A stretch of DNA of 64,000 bases from Microbacterium luticocti DSM 19459 (GTDB lineage: Bacteria > Actinomycetota > Actinomycetes > Actinomycetales > Microbacteriaceae): assembly GCF_000422405.1 (NCBI RefSeq), contig NZ_AULS01000002.1, forward strand, positions 1-64,000, written 5' to 3'. The position numbers and the translations under genes are program-made. The notes beneath the pieces were generated by a model. The model made no database searches. It saw only the letters and a list, made by a program, of their open reading frames with translations, and had not been told where the DNA came from. Shown piece after piece: positions 52,792 through 62,378 of this stretch (its first letter is position 1; the number at the start of each line of letters is the position of its first letter).

Positions 52792-53034
52792 ATGTCTGGA
52801 CTTCTGCAGATTCGTGACGTGCCCGACGAGACACGGCGCACACTCAAGTCACGCGCGGCCGCCCAAGGGTCGTCGCTCAACGCGTTCTTGCTCGAGGTGC
52901 TGCGCCGAGAAGCAGCCCAGCCCAGCGTCGCCGAGGTGCTCGCGCGCGCGGCCGCCCGCGCGGAACGCGCCACGGCGCCGGCACGAGCCGCGCTCGAATC
53001 CGAGCGTGCGCAGGCGGAGGCATCCCGCCGGTGA
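52792..53034 (+). CDS. FitA/VapB-like antitoxin (ribbon-helix-helix)
   Basis: Antitoxin of 80 aa. The N-terminal ribbon-helix-helix part reads LLQIRDVPDETRRTLKSRAAAQGSSLNAFLLEVLRREA, the FitA-like pattern, and the Ala/Arg-rich tail would bind the toxin. It overlaps the PIN toxin by 4 nt (GTGA). It should repress its own promoter with the toxin as corepressor. Confidence 0.9.
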   Translation: MSGLLQIRDVPDETRRTLKSRAAAQGSSLNAFLLEVLRREAAQPSVAEVLARAAARAERATAPARAALESERAQAEASRR

Positions 53035-53420
53035 TCGTCGCGGACTGCTCGGCGGTGGTCGACGCGCTCACCGGCGCACCCGGATCGCACGAGGTTCGCA
53101 CCGTGCTTGCCGATGGCGACCTGCACGCGCCGACGCTGCTCGATTATGAGGTGCCCTCGGCGTTGCGCGGGCTGGTGCGCCGAGACGAGATCAGCACGAC
53201 ACGGGCGGTGGAGGCGTTGGCCGACTTCGACGCCCTGCCGATCCGACGCTGGAACTCGGCGCCCGCGCTGCGGGCACGGGTGTTCGCGATGCGGCACACC
53301 ATCACCGCCTACGACGCGGCGTACGTCGCCCTCGCCGAGGCGCTCGGCTGCCCCCTGCTCACCCGCGACGTGCGGCTCGCCCGAGCGGCGGGAGCATTCG
53401 CCGAGGTGCAGGTGCGGTGA
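53031..53420 (+). CDS. VapC-like PIN domain ribonuclease toxin
   Basis: PIN-domain protein of 129 aa. Acidic residues for metal binding: Asp in VADCSAVVDAL (residue 5), Glu in DYEVPSAL, Asp in ITAYDAAYVALAE and Asp in LTRDVRLA. All four are intact, so the toxin should be active. GTG start overlapping the antitoxin stop. Stand-alone type II toxin-antitoxin pair next to ccsB. Confidence 0.92.
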   Translation: MIVADCSAVVDALTGAPGSHEVRTVLADGDLHAPTLLDYEVPSALRGLVRRDEISTTRAVEALADFDALPIRRWNSAPALRARVFAMRHTITAYDAAYVALAEALGCPLLTRDVRLARAAGAFAEVQVR

Positions 53421-53436
53421 CCGCGCCGCGGGCGGG

Positions 53437-54435
53437 TCAGTTGGTCAGGCCGCTGTAGGCGTGCAGGCCCTTGAAGAAGACGTTGACGACGGCGAAGTTG
53501 AACAGCACCGCGGCGAAGCCGATGATCGACAGCCACGCCGAACGGGTGCCGCGCCAGCCGCGGGTCGCCCGCGCGTGGATGTAGCCGGCGTAGAGCACCC
53601 AGATGACGAACGTCCACACCTCTTTGGTGTCGAAGCCCCAGAACCGGCCCCACGCGTCGTTGGCCCAGATCGAGCCGGCGATGAGCGTGAACGTCCAGAA
53701 GATGAAGCCGACGATCGCGAACCGGTAGGCGAGCGACTCGAGCGTCTCAGAGCTCGGCAGGGTGCGCAAGAAGCCCCAGGCGCGCACCGGCGCGCCGTCG
53801 GCGGCGGCGAGCTTGCGCTCGCGCCGGGTCTGCATCAGCTGCAGCACCGACAGCCCGAACGTGAGCGCGAAGAACGCGGTCGACAAGGATGCCACGAACA
53901 CGTGGATCACCAGCCACGGGGACTTCAGCGGGTCTGACAGCGGCGCCACCTGCACATAGAACGCGAACACCGACCCGCCCAGCAGCAGCACCACCAGCCC
54001 GGTGATCAGCGCCCCGAGGAACCGCAGGTCGTAGCGGAACAGCACCGCCAGGTACACCGCCACCACGAGCATGGTGCCCGTCAGCGCGAACTCGTACATG
54101 TTCGCCCACGGCACCCGACCGGCCGCGATGCCACGGGTGACGTCGCCGCCGACGTGGAAAAGGAAACCCAGCCAGGTCAGCGACGTGCCGATGCGCGCGA
54201 ACACCGGCCGCACGCGCTGTGACGGTGCGACCGCCAGCGAGGTGGGCCCGACCGGGGCCACCGAGCCGCCCCCCGCAGCCACGAGTTCGCGCTCGCGCAC
54301 CGCCGCGGCATCCTTCTCGTCCAGCGTCTGCGCCGAGCGCCGGGCCAGGTCGATGGTGTACGCGATGAAGGCGAGGGCATAGATCGCCACAGCCGTCCAG
54401 ACCAGCAGCAGCGAGACGTCGTCGAGGGAGGGCAT
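53437..54435 (-). CDS. ccsB: Cytochrome c biogenesis protein CcsB (ResC)
   Basis: System II haem-handling membrane protein of 332 aa. The tryptophan-rich haem motif reads WGRFWGFDTKEVWTF, and conserved His residues are in FLFHVGGD, LVIHVFVAS and YIHARATRGW. About eight helices are seen. It works with ResB, encoded upstream 10 nt away. TAGACT lies 7 nt before the ATG. Confidence 0.95.
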   Translation of the reverse strand: MPSLDDVSLLLVWTAVAIYALAFIAYTIDLARRSAQTLDEKDAAAVRERELVAAGGGSVAPVGPTSLAVAPSQRVRPVFARIGTSLTWLGFLFHVGGDVTRGIAAGRVPWANMYEFALTGTMLVVAVYLAVLFRYDLRFLGALITGLVVLLLGGSVFAFYVQVAPLSDPLKSPWLVIHVFVASLSTAFFALTFGLSVLQLMQTRRERKLAAADGAPVRAWGFLRTLPSSETLESLAYRFAIVGFIFWTFTLIAGSIWANDAWGRFWGFDTKEVWTFVIWVLYAGYIHARATRGWRGTRSAWLSIIGFAAVLFNFAVVNVFFKGLHAYSGLTN

Positions 54436-54442
54436 GGCGTTC

Positions 54443-54448
54443 AGTCTA
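54443..54448 (-). promoter_or_regulatory. -10 box TAGACT of ccsB (leaderless)
   Basis: TAGACT on the minus strand lies 7 nt before the ATG at 54435 and overlaps the resB stop region, so ccsB may have its own promoter as well as read-through. Confidence 0.6.
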
Positions 54449-56185
54449 CGCTCGGGGCGACGCGGCCAGATCGCCGGCCGCGTGGCCGCCGGCGTGCTCG
54501 AACGCCTCGCCGTGCTTGCGTTCCAGCGCCTCGACCGCGGCCGCGAGGGTGGGATCCTCACCGCGGGCAAGGCCCGCGTACTCGAGCGTCAACGTGGCAC
54601 CCTGCGGCGTCGCCTTCACCCACATGCGCCGGCGTGGCACGAACAGCGCGAGCATGAGGCTGCCCAGCGCCAGCAGAGCGAAACCGAGCACCCAGGGTGC
54701 GGCCACGTCACGGTGGATCGACAGCGACGCGAACCGCTTGACCGACTGCGAGGCATCCGTCGCCCCCGCCGGCGACGCGTCGTCGAACGTGATGGTGCCG
54801 AGCCCGTCGGGCAGCTCGGCGGTGTGGCCGGGCGCCAGCTCGATGGACTTCACGCCGGTGGCGCCGCCGGTCAGCTGCGTCATGCCCGACGTGTCGAGCT
54901 CGTACACCGACCGCGGCACGCCGTTGTCGATGCCCAGGTCGCCCTCGTACACGTTCATGGTCAGCACCGGGTTCAGCAGCGCCGGGTACACCGACGTGAA
55001 CGCCCCCGACGCGTTCGCGGTCTGCGTCGGGTAGAAGAACGACACCATGCCGACCTGTTTCGCGAGCCCGTCGGGCACCTTGATCACACCGAGCGAGGTG
55101 AGGTTGTCGTCCTGCGGCAGGAACGGGATGCTGTCGTGGAAGACGACCTTTCCGGACGGGTCGCGCACCGTCACCGTCGGCGCGTACCCGTTGCCCATCA
55201 GGTACACCCGGTCGCCGGCGATGTTCAGCGGATGGTTCACCCGGATCTGGTCGTCGACGGGCTTGTGCCCGGGAAGCGTGGTGGTCAGGTGCGCGACGAA
55301 GTCGCCCGCCTGCCCGGCCGACTCGCCGCCGAACGGCTGGTAGGTCACGTCGAACCGGTCCAGGCGCATCGTGTACGGGGTGAGCGCGTCGGGGTCGACG
55401 AACCGTCCGGGGTTGAACGACGAGTAGTCGGTGCCCACCGAGTTGACGAACGTGGTGCCCTCGACGATCACCCGCTGCCCGGTGTAGGTGTAGCCGCCGC
55501 CGATGCCGACGGCGATCAGCACGCCCAGCAGCGCGATGTGGAACAGCAGGTTGCCGGTCTCGCGCAGGTATCCACGCTCGGCCGACACCGAGAACGAGCC
55601 GCGGCCGTCGTAACGCTGCACGCGGTACCCGCCGGCTTTCAGCTGCGCGGCGGCGAGGTCGACGGCACGGGATGCCTCGGCCTGCGGGTCGACGCCGGGT
55701 GCCAGTTCGACGATCGAGGTGCGGTGGTCGGCCAGGCGCGCCAGCCTGGCCGGGGTGCGCGGCGGCCGGGCGCGCAACGCCTTGAGGTGGTGCTTGACGC
55801 GTGGGATCACGCAGCCGATCAACGAGATGAACAGCAGGATGTAGATCGCCGAGAACCACGCCGACGTGTACACGTCGAACAGCTGCAGCTTGTCGAGGAT
55901 CGGGGCGAGGTCGGGGTTGTCTTGGAAGTACTTGGTGACGCCGTTCGGGTCGGCGCTGCGCTGCGGCACGATCGAACCGGGCACCGCCGCGATCGCCAGC
56001 AGCAGCAGCAGCACCAGTGCGGTGCGCATGCTCGTCAGTTGCCGCCAGCCCCAGCGCAGCCAGCCGATGACGCCCAGCCGGGGCGAGACGACGTCGGTCT
56101 GCCGTCCGTCGACGTGGTCGGCCGGACGCAGCGGGTCGGTGGCGGCATCCGTCGCCTGCGGCGCGTCAGATCGCGGGCGTGACAC
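54446..56185 (-). CDS. resB: Cytochrome c biogenesis protein ResB
   Basis: System II protein of 579 aa. Three helices near the N terminus and centre (TALVLLLLLAIAAVPGSIVP, AIYILLFISLIGCVIPRV, LLFHIALLGVLIAVGIGGGY), a large outer domain and one C-terminal helix. The His in NLLFHIALL is conserved. Forms the haem-handover complex with CcsB. The GTG start overlaps ccdA by 20 nt. Confidence 0.94.
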   Translation of the reverse strand: MSRPRSDAPQATDAATDPLRPADHVDGRQTDVVSPRLGVIGWLRWGWRQLTSMRTALVLLLLLAIAAVPGSIVPQRSADPNGVTKYFQDNPDLAPILDKLQLFDVYTSAWFSAIYILLFISLIGCVIPRVKHHLKALRARPPRTPARLARLADHRTSIVELAPGVDPQAEASRAVDLAAAQLKAGGYRVQRYDGRGSFSVSAERGYLRETGNLLFHIALLGVLIAVGIGGGYTYTGQRVIVEGTTFVNSVGTDYSSFNPGRFVDPDALTPYTMRLDRFDVTYQPFGGESAGQAGDFVAHLTTTLPGHKPVDDQIRVNHPLNIAGDRVYLMGNGYAPTVTVRDPSGKVVFHDSIPFLPQDDNLTSLGVIKVPDGLAKQVGMVSFFYPTQTANASGAFTSVYPALLNPVLTMNVYEGDLGIDNGVPRSVYELDTSGMTQLTGGATGVKSIELAPGHTAELPDGLGTITFDDASPAGATDASQSVKRFASLSIHRDVAAPWVLGFALLALGSLMLALFVPRRRMWVKATPQGATLTLEYAGLARGEDPTLAAAVEALERKHGEAFEHAGGHAAGDLAASPRA

Positions 56186-56903
56186 TGCCGATCACCCCCT
56201 GAAGCGAAGCCATGAGCACTCCCCACACCCCGGTGACCATGAGCACACCGAGGATGATCAGCACCGCGCCGCCGATGAGGTTGACGGCACGGATGTGGCG
56301 GCGCAGGAACGCCACCGAACGGGTCGCCCAGCCGAAGCCGAGCGCGATGAGCAGGAACGGGATGCCCAGGCCCAGCGAGTACGCCAGACCCAGCACGGCG
56401 CCGCGCGAGGCCGACGCCCCGCCCAGCGACATGTTGATGATGACCGCCAGGGTCGGGCCGATGCACGGCGCCCACCCGACACCGAGCGCCAGGCCCAGCA
56501 GCGGCGCGCCGACAAGGCCCAGGTTGCCGCGCACCTCGGGTTTGAACGTGCGCTGCGCGAACCCGAACAGACCCACGAACACCAGCCCGAGCAGGATGAT
56601 CACCACACCCATCACCCGGGTGATGACGTCTTTGTAGCGCAGCAGGAACAGGCCGAGCGAACCGCTGAAGATGTTCACGGCCATGAACACGACGGTGAAC
56701 CCGGCGATGAACAGCAGCACGCCCAGCACCAGCCGGCCGCGGCCGGTGGCCTGGCTGCGCCGCGGTGCCACCGCTCCCCCGATGAAACCCAGGTAACCCG
56801 GCACGAGCGGCAACACGCACGGCGACAGGAACGACACCAGGCCCGCCAGCACCGCGATCGGGATCGCCACCCAGAGCGCCCCGCCGGCGACCAGGTCGGT
56901 CAC
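56166..56903 (-). CDS. ccdA: Cytochrome c biogenesis protein CcdA
   Basis: Six-helix thiol-disulfide transporter of 245 aa. The two redox Cys are in SFLSPCVLPLVPGY and GVGWAPCIGPTLA. It carries reductant across the membrane to the TlpA/ResA-like thioredoxin encoded upstream, keeping apocytochrome thiols reduced. GTG overlaps the tlpA stop by 4 nt. Confidence 0.95.
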   Translation of the reverse strand: MTDLVAGGALWVAIPIAVLAGLVSFLSPCVLPLVPGYLGFIGGAVAPRRSQATGRGRLVLGVLLFIAGFTVVFMAVNIFSGSLGLFLLRYKDVITRVMGVVIILLGLVFVGLFGFAQRTFKPEVRGNLGLVGAPLLGLALGVGWAPCIGPTLAVIINMSLGGASASRGAVLGLAYSLGLGIPFLLIALGFGWATRSVAFLRRHIRAVNLIGGAVLIILGVLMVTGVWGVLMASLQGVIGSVTPAI

Positions 56904-57526
56904 GACTCGTCCAGCGCGGTCTTGACCAGCGACGCCAGGATCGAGGCATCCGGCAACGCGCCGATGATGCGGGCGGTGGGGCGGCCGTCGGCGCCGAGCA
57001 CGACCGTCGAAGGGGTCGAGCTCAGCGGCACGATGCCGGCGAACGCGGCGGTGACCGACTTGGTGTCGACGTCGATCACGCTCGGGTAGGTGATGCCGAA
57101 CTCCTTCGCGAAGCTCTGCGCGGTCGCGGCCTGGTTGTACGTGTTCACACCGAGGAACGCGACATCCTGCCCCTGATACTGCGCGTACACCTTCTCGAGC
57201 ACCGGCGCCTCTTGGCGGCACGGCGCGCACTCGGCGTACCAGAAGTTCACGACGGTGACCTTGCCGGCGTAGGTCTTGTTCGACACGGCCGTGCCGTCAT
57301 CGAGCGTGCCGGCGAACCGCACCGCGGCCGGACGGTCGTCGCCGTGGTACTCCTTGACCGCGAAATCGCCCGCGATGTAGCCCTTGTCGGATCCTTCGCG
57401 GTACTGCGCGGCCAGGTCGTCACCCGCGCCGCTGCAGGCGGTCAACCCCGCCGCGAGCATGAGAGCGGCGACGACGGATGCCGCAGCCTTCGCCCACCGG
57501 GTGCGCCCGGTCCACCGGTTGTTCAC
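56900..57526 (-). CDS. TlpA/ResA-like thiol-disulfide oxidoreductase lipoprotein
   Basis: Exported thioredoxin-fold protein of 208 aa. Signal peptide with lipobox LTACSG, then VNFWYAECAPCRQEAP with the CxxC active site (Cys-Ala-Pro-Cys) and the cis-Pro region LSSTPSTVVLG. Reduces apocytochrome c before haem attachment. GTG overlaps the upstream phosphatase stop by 4 nt, giving a tight operon. Confidence 0.93.
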   Translation of the reverse strand: MNNRWTGRTRWAKAAASVVAALMLAAGLTACSGAGDDLAAQYREGSDKGYIAGDFAVKEYHGDDRPAAVRFAGTLDDGTAVSNKTYAGKVTVVNFWYAECAPCRQEAPVLEKVYAQYQGQDVAFLGVNTYNQAATAQSFAKEFGITYPSVIDVDTKSVTAAFAGIVPLSSTPSTVVLGADGRPTARIIGALPDASILASLVKTALDES

Positions 57527-58152
57527 ACGGCCCCCACATCGACAGTTCCCGCGACGGTGGCGGGCTCGGCGTATGCGACCTCGACCCAGCCGTCGTCGAG
57601 CCGCTCGAAGCTCGTCACGCTCGACAGCGCGCAGCGGCGCCGGCGGGGGTCGTGCCGGGCCGGCAGGCCCGCGACGTGCAGGTGCGTCACCCAGATCGGC
57701 AGCTGGTGCGAGACGATCACGACGTCTCCGGTCTCGGCCCGGGTCCAGGCATCCGCCATCGCCGCCTCCATGCGGGCGATGACCTGCGCGTACGGTTCGC
57801 CCCAGCTGGGGGTGGCGGGGCTGCGCAGGTGGCGCCAGTTGAGCGGGTTGGCCAGGGCCCGCCGCATCCGCCGGCCCTCGAACACGTTGGTGGGCTCGAT
57901 GACGCGCTCGTCGATCACCGGTTCGATGCCGAACAGCTCGGTGAACGGCTCGGCCGACTCGCGGGTGCGCTGCAGCGGCGAGCTGATCAACGCGGTGACC
58001 GGGCGGTGCAGGCCGTGCACGTACTGGGCGGCCTGCCGGGCCATCTGGCGCCCGGCGGCGCTGAGCCGGTAGTTCGGCAGTCGCCCGTAGAGCACGCGGC
58101 GGGGGTTGTGGACCTCCCCGTGGCGCACGAGATGAAGGCGATCGGCGGGCAC
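57523..58152 (-). CDS. Histidine phosphatase family protein
   Basis: Phosphoglycerate-mutase-like phosphatase of 209 aa. The RHG motif is LHLVRHGEVHNP, with the second His in VVIVSHQLPIW and Arg in SSPLQRTRESAEP. Cytoplasmic, substrate unknown. First gene of the cytochrome c maturation operon, a common arrangement in this family. TAGACT lies 7 nt before the GTG. Confidence 0.93.
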   Translation of the reverse strand: MPADRLHLVRHGEVHNPRRVLYGRLPNYRLSAAGRQMARQAAQYVHGLHRPVTALISSPLQRTRESAEPFTELFGIEPVIDERVIEPTNVFEGRRMRRALANPLNWRHLRSPATPSWGEPYAQVIARMEAAMADAWTRAETGDVVIVSHQLPIWVTHLHVAGLPARHDPRRRRCALSSVTSFERLDDGWVEVAYAEPATVAGTVDVGAV

Positions 58153-58159
58153 GCGCCCC

Positions 58160-58165
58160 AGTCTA
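58160..58165 (-). promoter_or_regulatory. -10 box TAGACT of the phosphatase/tlpA/ccdA/resB operon
   Basis: TAGACT on the minus strand lies 7 nt before the GTG at 58152. It overlaps the end of the upstream decarboxylase gene. Confidence 0.65.
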
Positions 58166-59662
58166 CGGCGCGCCCGCTTCAGAGCGCGCTGAGAGCTGGG
58201 CCAGCAGCTCGACCAGCAGGCGCTCGGTGAGCGGATGCGGCAGCGCCTCGATCAGGGCCAGGAACGGCGCCATCCGCTCGGGCAGGGCGCCGCCGCCACC
58301 GCCGCCGTCGACACCGGCCGCGTCCACCCCGCCCAGGCCGATGCCGGCCAGCAGCGCGCCGGCGGTGTCGGAGTCGAGTCGCTCCGGCAGCGACCCGGGC
58401 AGCCCGGCCAGCAGCGACGCCGGGTCCACCGGCGGCACGCCCCGCACCGCGTCGGCCGCGGCGACGAGTGCCGGCACCAGCTCGCCGAGACCCGCCTCGG
58501 TCACCGGCGTGACGGTCAGGTGCGCGGTGTGCGGCAGGCGGATGCCGCCCGGCTGCACGAGACCCGGCTGCTGCTGCAGCATCCACCCCGCCTCGCGCAC
58601 CCGATCGGCCCAATGGTGCGGGTCGACGCGCCGGGCGGCGGGCACGGTCTGGTCGGTCGCGACCGCGAACAGCGGACCGGCGGGTTCGCCGACCACGCGC
58701 AGCCCCTCGATGCCGCCGACCACGTCGCGCAGCGCATGCGTGGCGCGGGCGGCCTGCGCGGCCAGGTCGCGGAAGCCGTCGGCGCCCAGGGCGCGGATGA
58801 TCGCCCACGCGGCGGCGAGCGCGGCGGCCGACTTCGAGCCGAGCAGCGTGGGATTGACCACCGGGTAGCCCGGCCAGTCGGTGGTGGCGAAGTATTGTGC
58901 ACGGTGCCGGTCACGGGTGGCGTGCAGCAGCACGCTCACCCCCTTGGGCGCGTACCCGTACTTGTGCAGGTCGGCCGACAGGCTGGTCACACCCGGTACC
59001 CGCAGGTTCCACGCGGCGACCGGGTCGGGCCAGAAGGGCAGCACCCAGCCGCCGATGCACGCATCGACATGGCACGAGACGCCCGCGTCTGCGCATGCGG
59101 CGGCGACCTCGGCGATCGGGTCCATCGCCGCGAACGGATACGACGGCGCCGACACCACCACCAGCGCCACGTCGGGCCCCAGCCGGTCGGTGATCGCCGA
59201 CGCGTCGAGCGTGCCGGTCGCGGGGTCGACCGGCACGCCATCGAAGGTCAGGTCGAACAGCTCGGCCGCCTTGCGGAAGGCGGCGTGCGCGGTCACCGGG
59301 GCGAGAAGGCGGGGGATGCCGCGGCCTCCGCCCGTGCGCCACAGATCCCGCGCGGTCTTCACCGCGAGCAGGCACGACTCGGTGCCGCCGCTGGTGACCG
59401 TGCCTGCGGCATCCGTGCCCGCACCGAGGATCTCACAGGCGAACGCGAGCACGTCGCGTTCGAGGGCGGCGACCGACGTGAACGTGGTGGGATCCAGACC
59501 GTTCACCGCCTGCATGCGCCGCGCCGCCTGCGCGGCCAGCTCGTCGAGGTCGGGCCGGCCGGCGTCGTACACGTACGAGAGCACTCGGCCGCCGTGGGTG
59601 GGTGCGTCGGCGGCACGCAGGGCGTCGAGCTCGGCGAGGATCGCTGCATCATCGAAGGTCAC
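58163..59662 (-). CDS. PLP-dependent decarboxylase / sphingosine-1-phosphate-lyase-like enzyme
   Basis: Fold-type I PLP enzyme of 499 aa of the group II decarboxylase superfamily. GTVTSGGTESCLLAVKTAR binds the cofactor, and HVDACIGGWVLPFW holds the Asp. The PLP lysine is in SADLHKYGYAPKG. The pattern is nearer to sphingosine-1-phosphate lyase and tyrosine decarboxylase-like proteins than to glutamate decarboxylase. A C-terminal extension with a Gly run is extra. Substrate unknown. Confidence 0.85.
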   Translation of the reverse strand: MTFDDAAILAELDALRAADAPTHGGRVLSYVYDAGRPDLDELAAQAARRMQAVNGLDPTTFTSVAALERDVLAFACEILGAGTDAAGTVTSGGTESCLLAVKTARDLWRTGGGRGIPRLLAPVTAHAAFRKAAELFDLTFDGVPVDPATGTLDASAITDRLGPDVALVVVSAPSYPFAAMDPIAEVAAACADAGVSCHVDACIGGWVLPFWPDPVAAWNLRVPGVTSLSADLHKYGYAPKGVSVLLHATRDRHRAQYFATTDWPGYPVVNPTLLGSKSAAALAAAWAIIRALGADGFRDLAAQAARATHALRDVVGGIEGLRVVGEPAGPLFAVATDQTVPAARRVDPHHWADRVREAGWMLQQQPGLVQPGGIRLPHTAHLTVTPVTEAGLGELVPALVAAADAVRGVPPVDPASLLAGLPGSLPERLDSDTAGALLAGIGLGGVDAAGVDGGGGGGALPERMAPFLALIEALPHPLTERLLVELLAQLSARSEAGAP

Positions 59663-59709
59663 GCCGCCAGCCTATGACCGGCGGCTCCTGCCCCGCCCGC
59701 CACGCACGG

Positions 59710-59730
59710 ATGACGGATGACGGATGACGG
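59710..59730. repeat. ATGACGG heptamer x3 at the start of the P-type ATPase gene
   Basis: Three contiguous ATGACGG units place an ATG in each of the three frames (59710, 59717, 59724); only the third is in the gene frame. Confidence 0.85.
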
Positions 59731-62330
59731 CGCAGAATGGCACCGTGCCCACCGCTGCGTATCTGTCGACGTACTGGTCGACCCCGGTCGACGACCTGGC
59801 GGTATCCCTCTCGTCCGGCCCCGGCGGGCTGAGCGCCGCGGCCGCGCAGGCGGCGCTGCCCACCACCCGCGCCCGCGCGGTGTCGACCCGGCGCCGCACC
59901 GGATCGTGGCGGATGCTCGCGCACCAGTTCACCAGCCCGATCATCCTCATCCTGGTCGCAGCGACCGTGCTCTCGGGCGTGCTCGGCGACGGGACCGACG
60001 CGATCATCATCCTCGTCATCGTGCTGCTGTCGGGGCTGCTCGACTTCGTGCAGGAGCGCGGCGCCGCCGGCGCGATGGACGAACTGCTCGGCACGGTGCG
60101 CCTGACCGCCACCGCGCTGCGCGGCGGCGCCCGCACCGAGGTGCCCTTCGACGAGGTCGTGCCGGGTGATGTGATCGTCGTGGCCGGCGGCGACATCCTG
60201 CCCGCCGATGCCGTGGTGCTCACCGCCACCGGGCTCGAGGCCGACCAGTCCACGCTCACCGGCGAGACGTTCCCGGTGCCCAAAGCGCCCGGCGTCTCGC
60301 CTGCCGGCGCGCCGCTGGCCGCCCGCAGCAACGTGCTGTACAGCGGCACACACATCGCGAGCGGCTCGGGCACCGCACTGGTGGTGGCGACCGGTCGTGA
60401 CACCGAGTTCGGCCGGGTCATGCAGTCGATGCGTGCCAAGCCGCGGCCGACCGGGTTCGAGCGCGGCATGACCCGGTTCGGGCTGCTGCTGACCCGGGTG
60501 ATGGTCGTGCTGGTGGTCGCGATCTTCGCGTTCAACCTCGTCGTGCCCCGCCCGATCGTCGATTCCGCGTTGTTCTCGCTGTCACTGGCGGTCGGCCTCA
60601 CGCCGCAGCTGCTGCCGGCGATCGTCGGCATCAGCCTCGCCCAGGGCGCCCGCACCATCGCCCGGCACCGGGTAATCGTCAAGCGGCTGAACGCGATCGA
60701 GGACTTCGGCGCGATGACGGTGCTGTGCACCGACAAGACCGGCACCATGACCCAGGGGCACATCCGGCTGTCGGGCTCGCTCGCGATCGACGGCACGCCC
60801 TCGCCGGCGGTGCTGCGCACTGCCTCGTGGAACGCCGGCCTGCAGCAGGGGCTGAGCAACCCGATGGATGCCGCGATCATCGCGGCCGCGAAGGCCGCGG
60901 GCATCGATCCGGCCGAGGCATCGGCCCTCGGCGAGCTGCCCTACGACTTCGACCGCAAGCGGCTCTCGGTGCTCGTGGACTCGCCGGACGGGCGGGTGCT
61001 CGTCACGAAGGGCGCCGTCGGGCCGGTGCTCGACGTGTGCACGCACGCCCGCGCCGCCGACGGCGCGCAGACCCCGATCGGCGACGCCCGACCAGGCGTC
61101 GAGCAGGTCGTCGATGCCCTCGGCGCGCAGGGCATGCGCGTGCTGGCGGTGGCGACCCGGCCGCTGATGGCCGGCACGTGCACACCCGCCGACGAGTCCG
61201 GGCTGACCCTGATCGGGCTGCTGACCTTCGCCGACCCGGTCAAGCCCGAGGCGGCGGCCACCATCCCCGATTTCGCCGCCGCGGGAGTCGCGGTGCGGAT
61301 GATCACCGGCGACGCCCGCCCGGTCGCCGCGCACATCGCGGGCGAGCTGGGCCTGGACCCGAGCGCGATCCTCACCGGCGGGCAGATCGACGCCCTGGAC
61401 GATGACGCGTTCGCGCGGGCCGCGGCATCCGCCCACATCTTCTGCGAGACGAGCCCGCACCACAAGGAGCGGATCATCCGCGCGCTCAGCCGGGCCGGCG
61501 AGACCGTCGGCTACCTGGGCGACGGCATCAACGACGCCCCGGCGCTCAAGGCCGCCGACGTGGGCATCTCGGTGACCGGCGCGGCGGACGTCGCCGCCGA
61601 ATCGGCCGCGATCGTCATGCTCGCCAACGACCTGCGGTCGCTGCTGGACGGGATGCGCCAGGGCCGGCGCACGTTCGCGAACACCATGAAGTACATCTTC
61701 ATGACCACGAGCGCGAACTTCGGCAACATGATCTCGATGGCGATCGCGTCGATCGTGCTGCCGTTCCTGCCGCTGCTGGCCGCCCAGATCCTGATGATCA
61801 ACCTGCTGACCGACCTGCCCGCCACCGCGATCGCGACCGACAACGTCGACGCCCGGCAGCTGGCCCGCCCTCAGCGGTGGAACATGCGGCTGATCCGCAA
61901 CTACATGATCGTGTTCGGCCTGGTCAGCAGTGTGTTCGACATCGTCACGTTCATCGTGCTGCGGGCGGGATTCGGCGCCGGCGAGCACGAGTTCCAGAGC
62001 GCGTGGTTCCTCGGGTCGGTGCTGACCGAGGTGTTCGTGCTGTTCGTGCTGCGCACCCGGGGCCCGTCGTGGCGCAGCCGGCCGGGCGGCACGCTCACGC
62101 TGCTGAGCGTGCTCGTGGTGATCGTGACCTTCGCGATCGTGCTCACCCCGGTGGGCGGACCGCTGCGGCTGACCGTGCCGCCGGCGAGCCTGGTCGCGCT
62201 GGTGGTGCTGATCGCCATCGCTTACTGTGCGGCGACCGAGCTGACCAAGGTGGTGTTCTGGCGCGTGCCCGCGCACGCGCACCCGGTGCGCCCGGGCAAG
62301 GATGTGGCATCCGCTCGCCCGCACCCGTGA
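59724..62330 (+). CDS. Magnesium-importing P-type ATPase (MgtA-like, P3B)
   Basis: P-type ATPase of 868 aa. Actuator motif TLTGETFPVPK, phosphorylation motif CTDKTGTMTQG, KGAVGPV in the nucleotide domain, and hinge LGDGINDAPALKAADVGISV are all present. About ten helices. The MgtA/MgtB type is indicated by SNVLYSGTHIASGSG and the end region with LTDLPATAIATDNVD. Two starts are possible: ATG 59724 or GTG 59745, the latter 6 nt after CAGAAT as in the leaderless pattern. Imports Mg2+. Confidence 0.92.
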   Translation: MTAQNGTVPTAAYLSTYWSTPVDDLAVSLSSGPGGLSAAAAQAALPTTRARAVSTRRRTGSWRMLAHQFTSPIILILVAATVLSGVLGDGTDAIIILVIVLLSGLLDFVQERGAAGAMDELLGTVRLTATALRGGARTEVPFDEVVPGDVIVVAGGDILPADAVVLTATGLEADQSTLTGETFPVPKAPGVSPAGAPLAARSNVLYSGTHIASGSGTALVVATGRDTEFGRVMQSMRAKPRPTGFERGMTRFGLLLTRVMVVLVVAIFAFNLVVPRPIVDSALFSLSLAVGLTPQLLPAIVGISLAQGARTIARHRVIVKRLNAIEDFGAMTVLCTDKTGTMTQGHIRLSGSLAIDGTPSPAVLRTASWNAGLQQGLSNPMDAAIIAAAKAAGIDPAEASALGELPYDFDRKRLSVLVDSPDGRVLVTKGAVGPVLDVCTHARAADGAQTPIGDARPGVEQVVDALGAQGMRVLAVATRPLMAGTCTPADESGLTLIGLLTFADPVKPEAAATIPDFAAAGVAVRMITGDARPVAAHIAGELGLDPSAILTGGQIDALDDDAFARAAASAHIFCETSPHHKERIIRALSRAGETVGYLGDGINDAPALKAADVGISVTGAADVAAESAAIVMLANDLRSLLDGMRQGRRTFANTMKYIFMTTSANFGNMISMAIASIVLPFLPLLAAQILMINLLTDLPATAIATDNVDARQLARPQRWNMRLIRNYMIVFGLVSSVFDIVTFIVLRAGFGAGEHEFQSAWFLGSVLTEVFVLFVLRTRGPSWRSRPGGTLTLLSVLVVIVTFAIVLTPVGGPLRLTVPPASLVALVVLIAIAYCAATELTKVVFWRVPAHAHPVRPGKDVASARPHP

Positions 62331-62378
62331 CGCTGCGAGGACCGGAGCCCCCGCCGACCTCGCGGACGGCGTGGCGGG

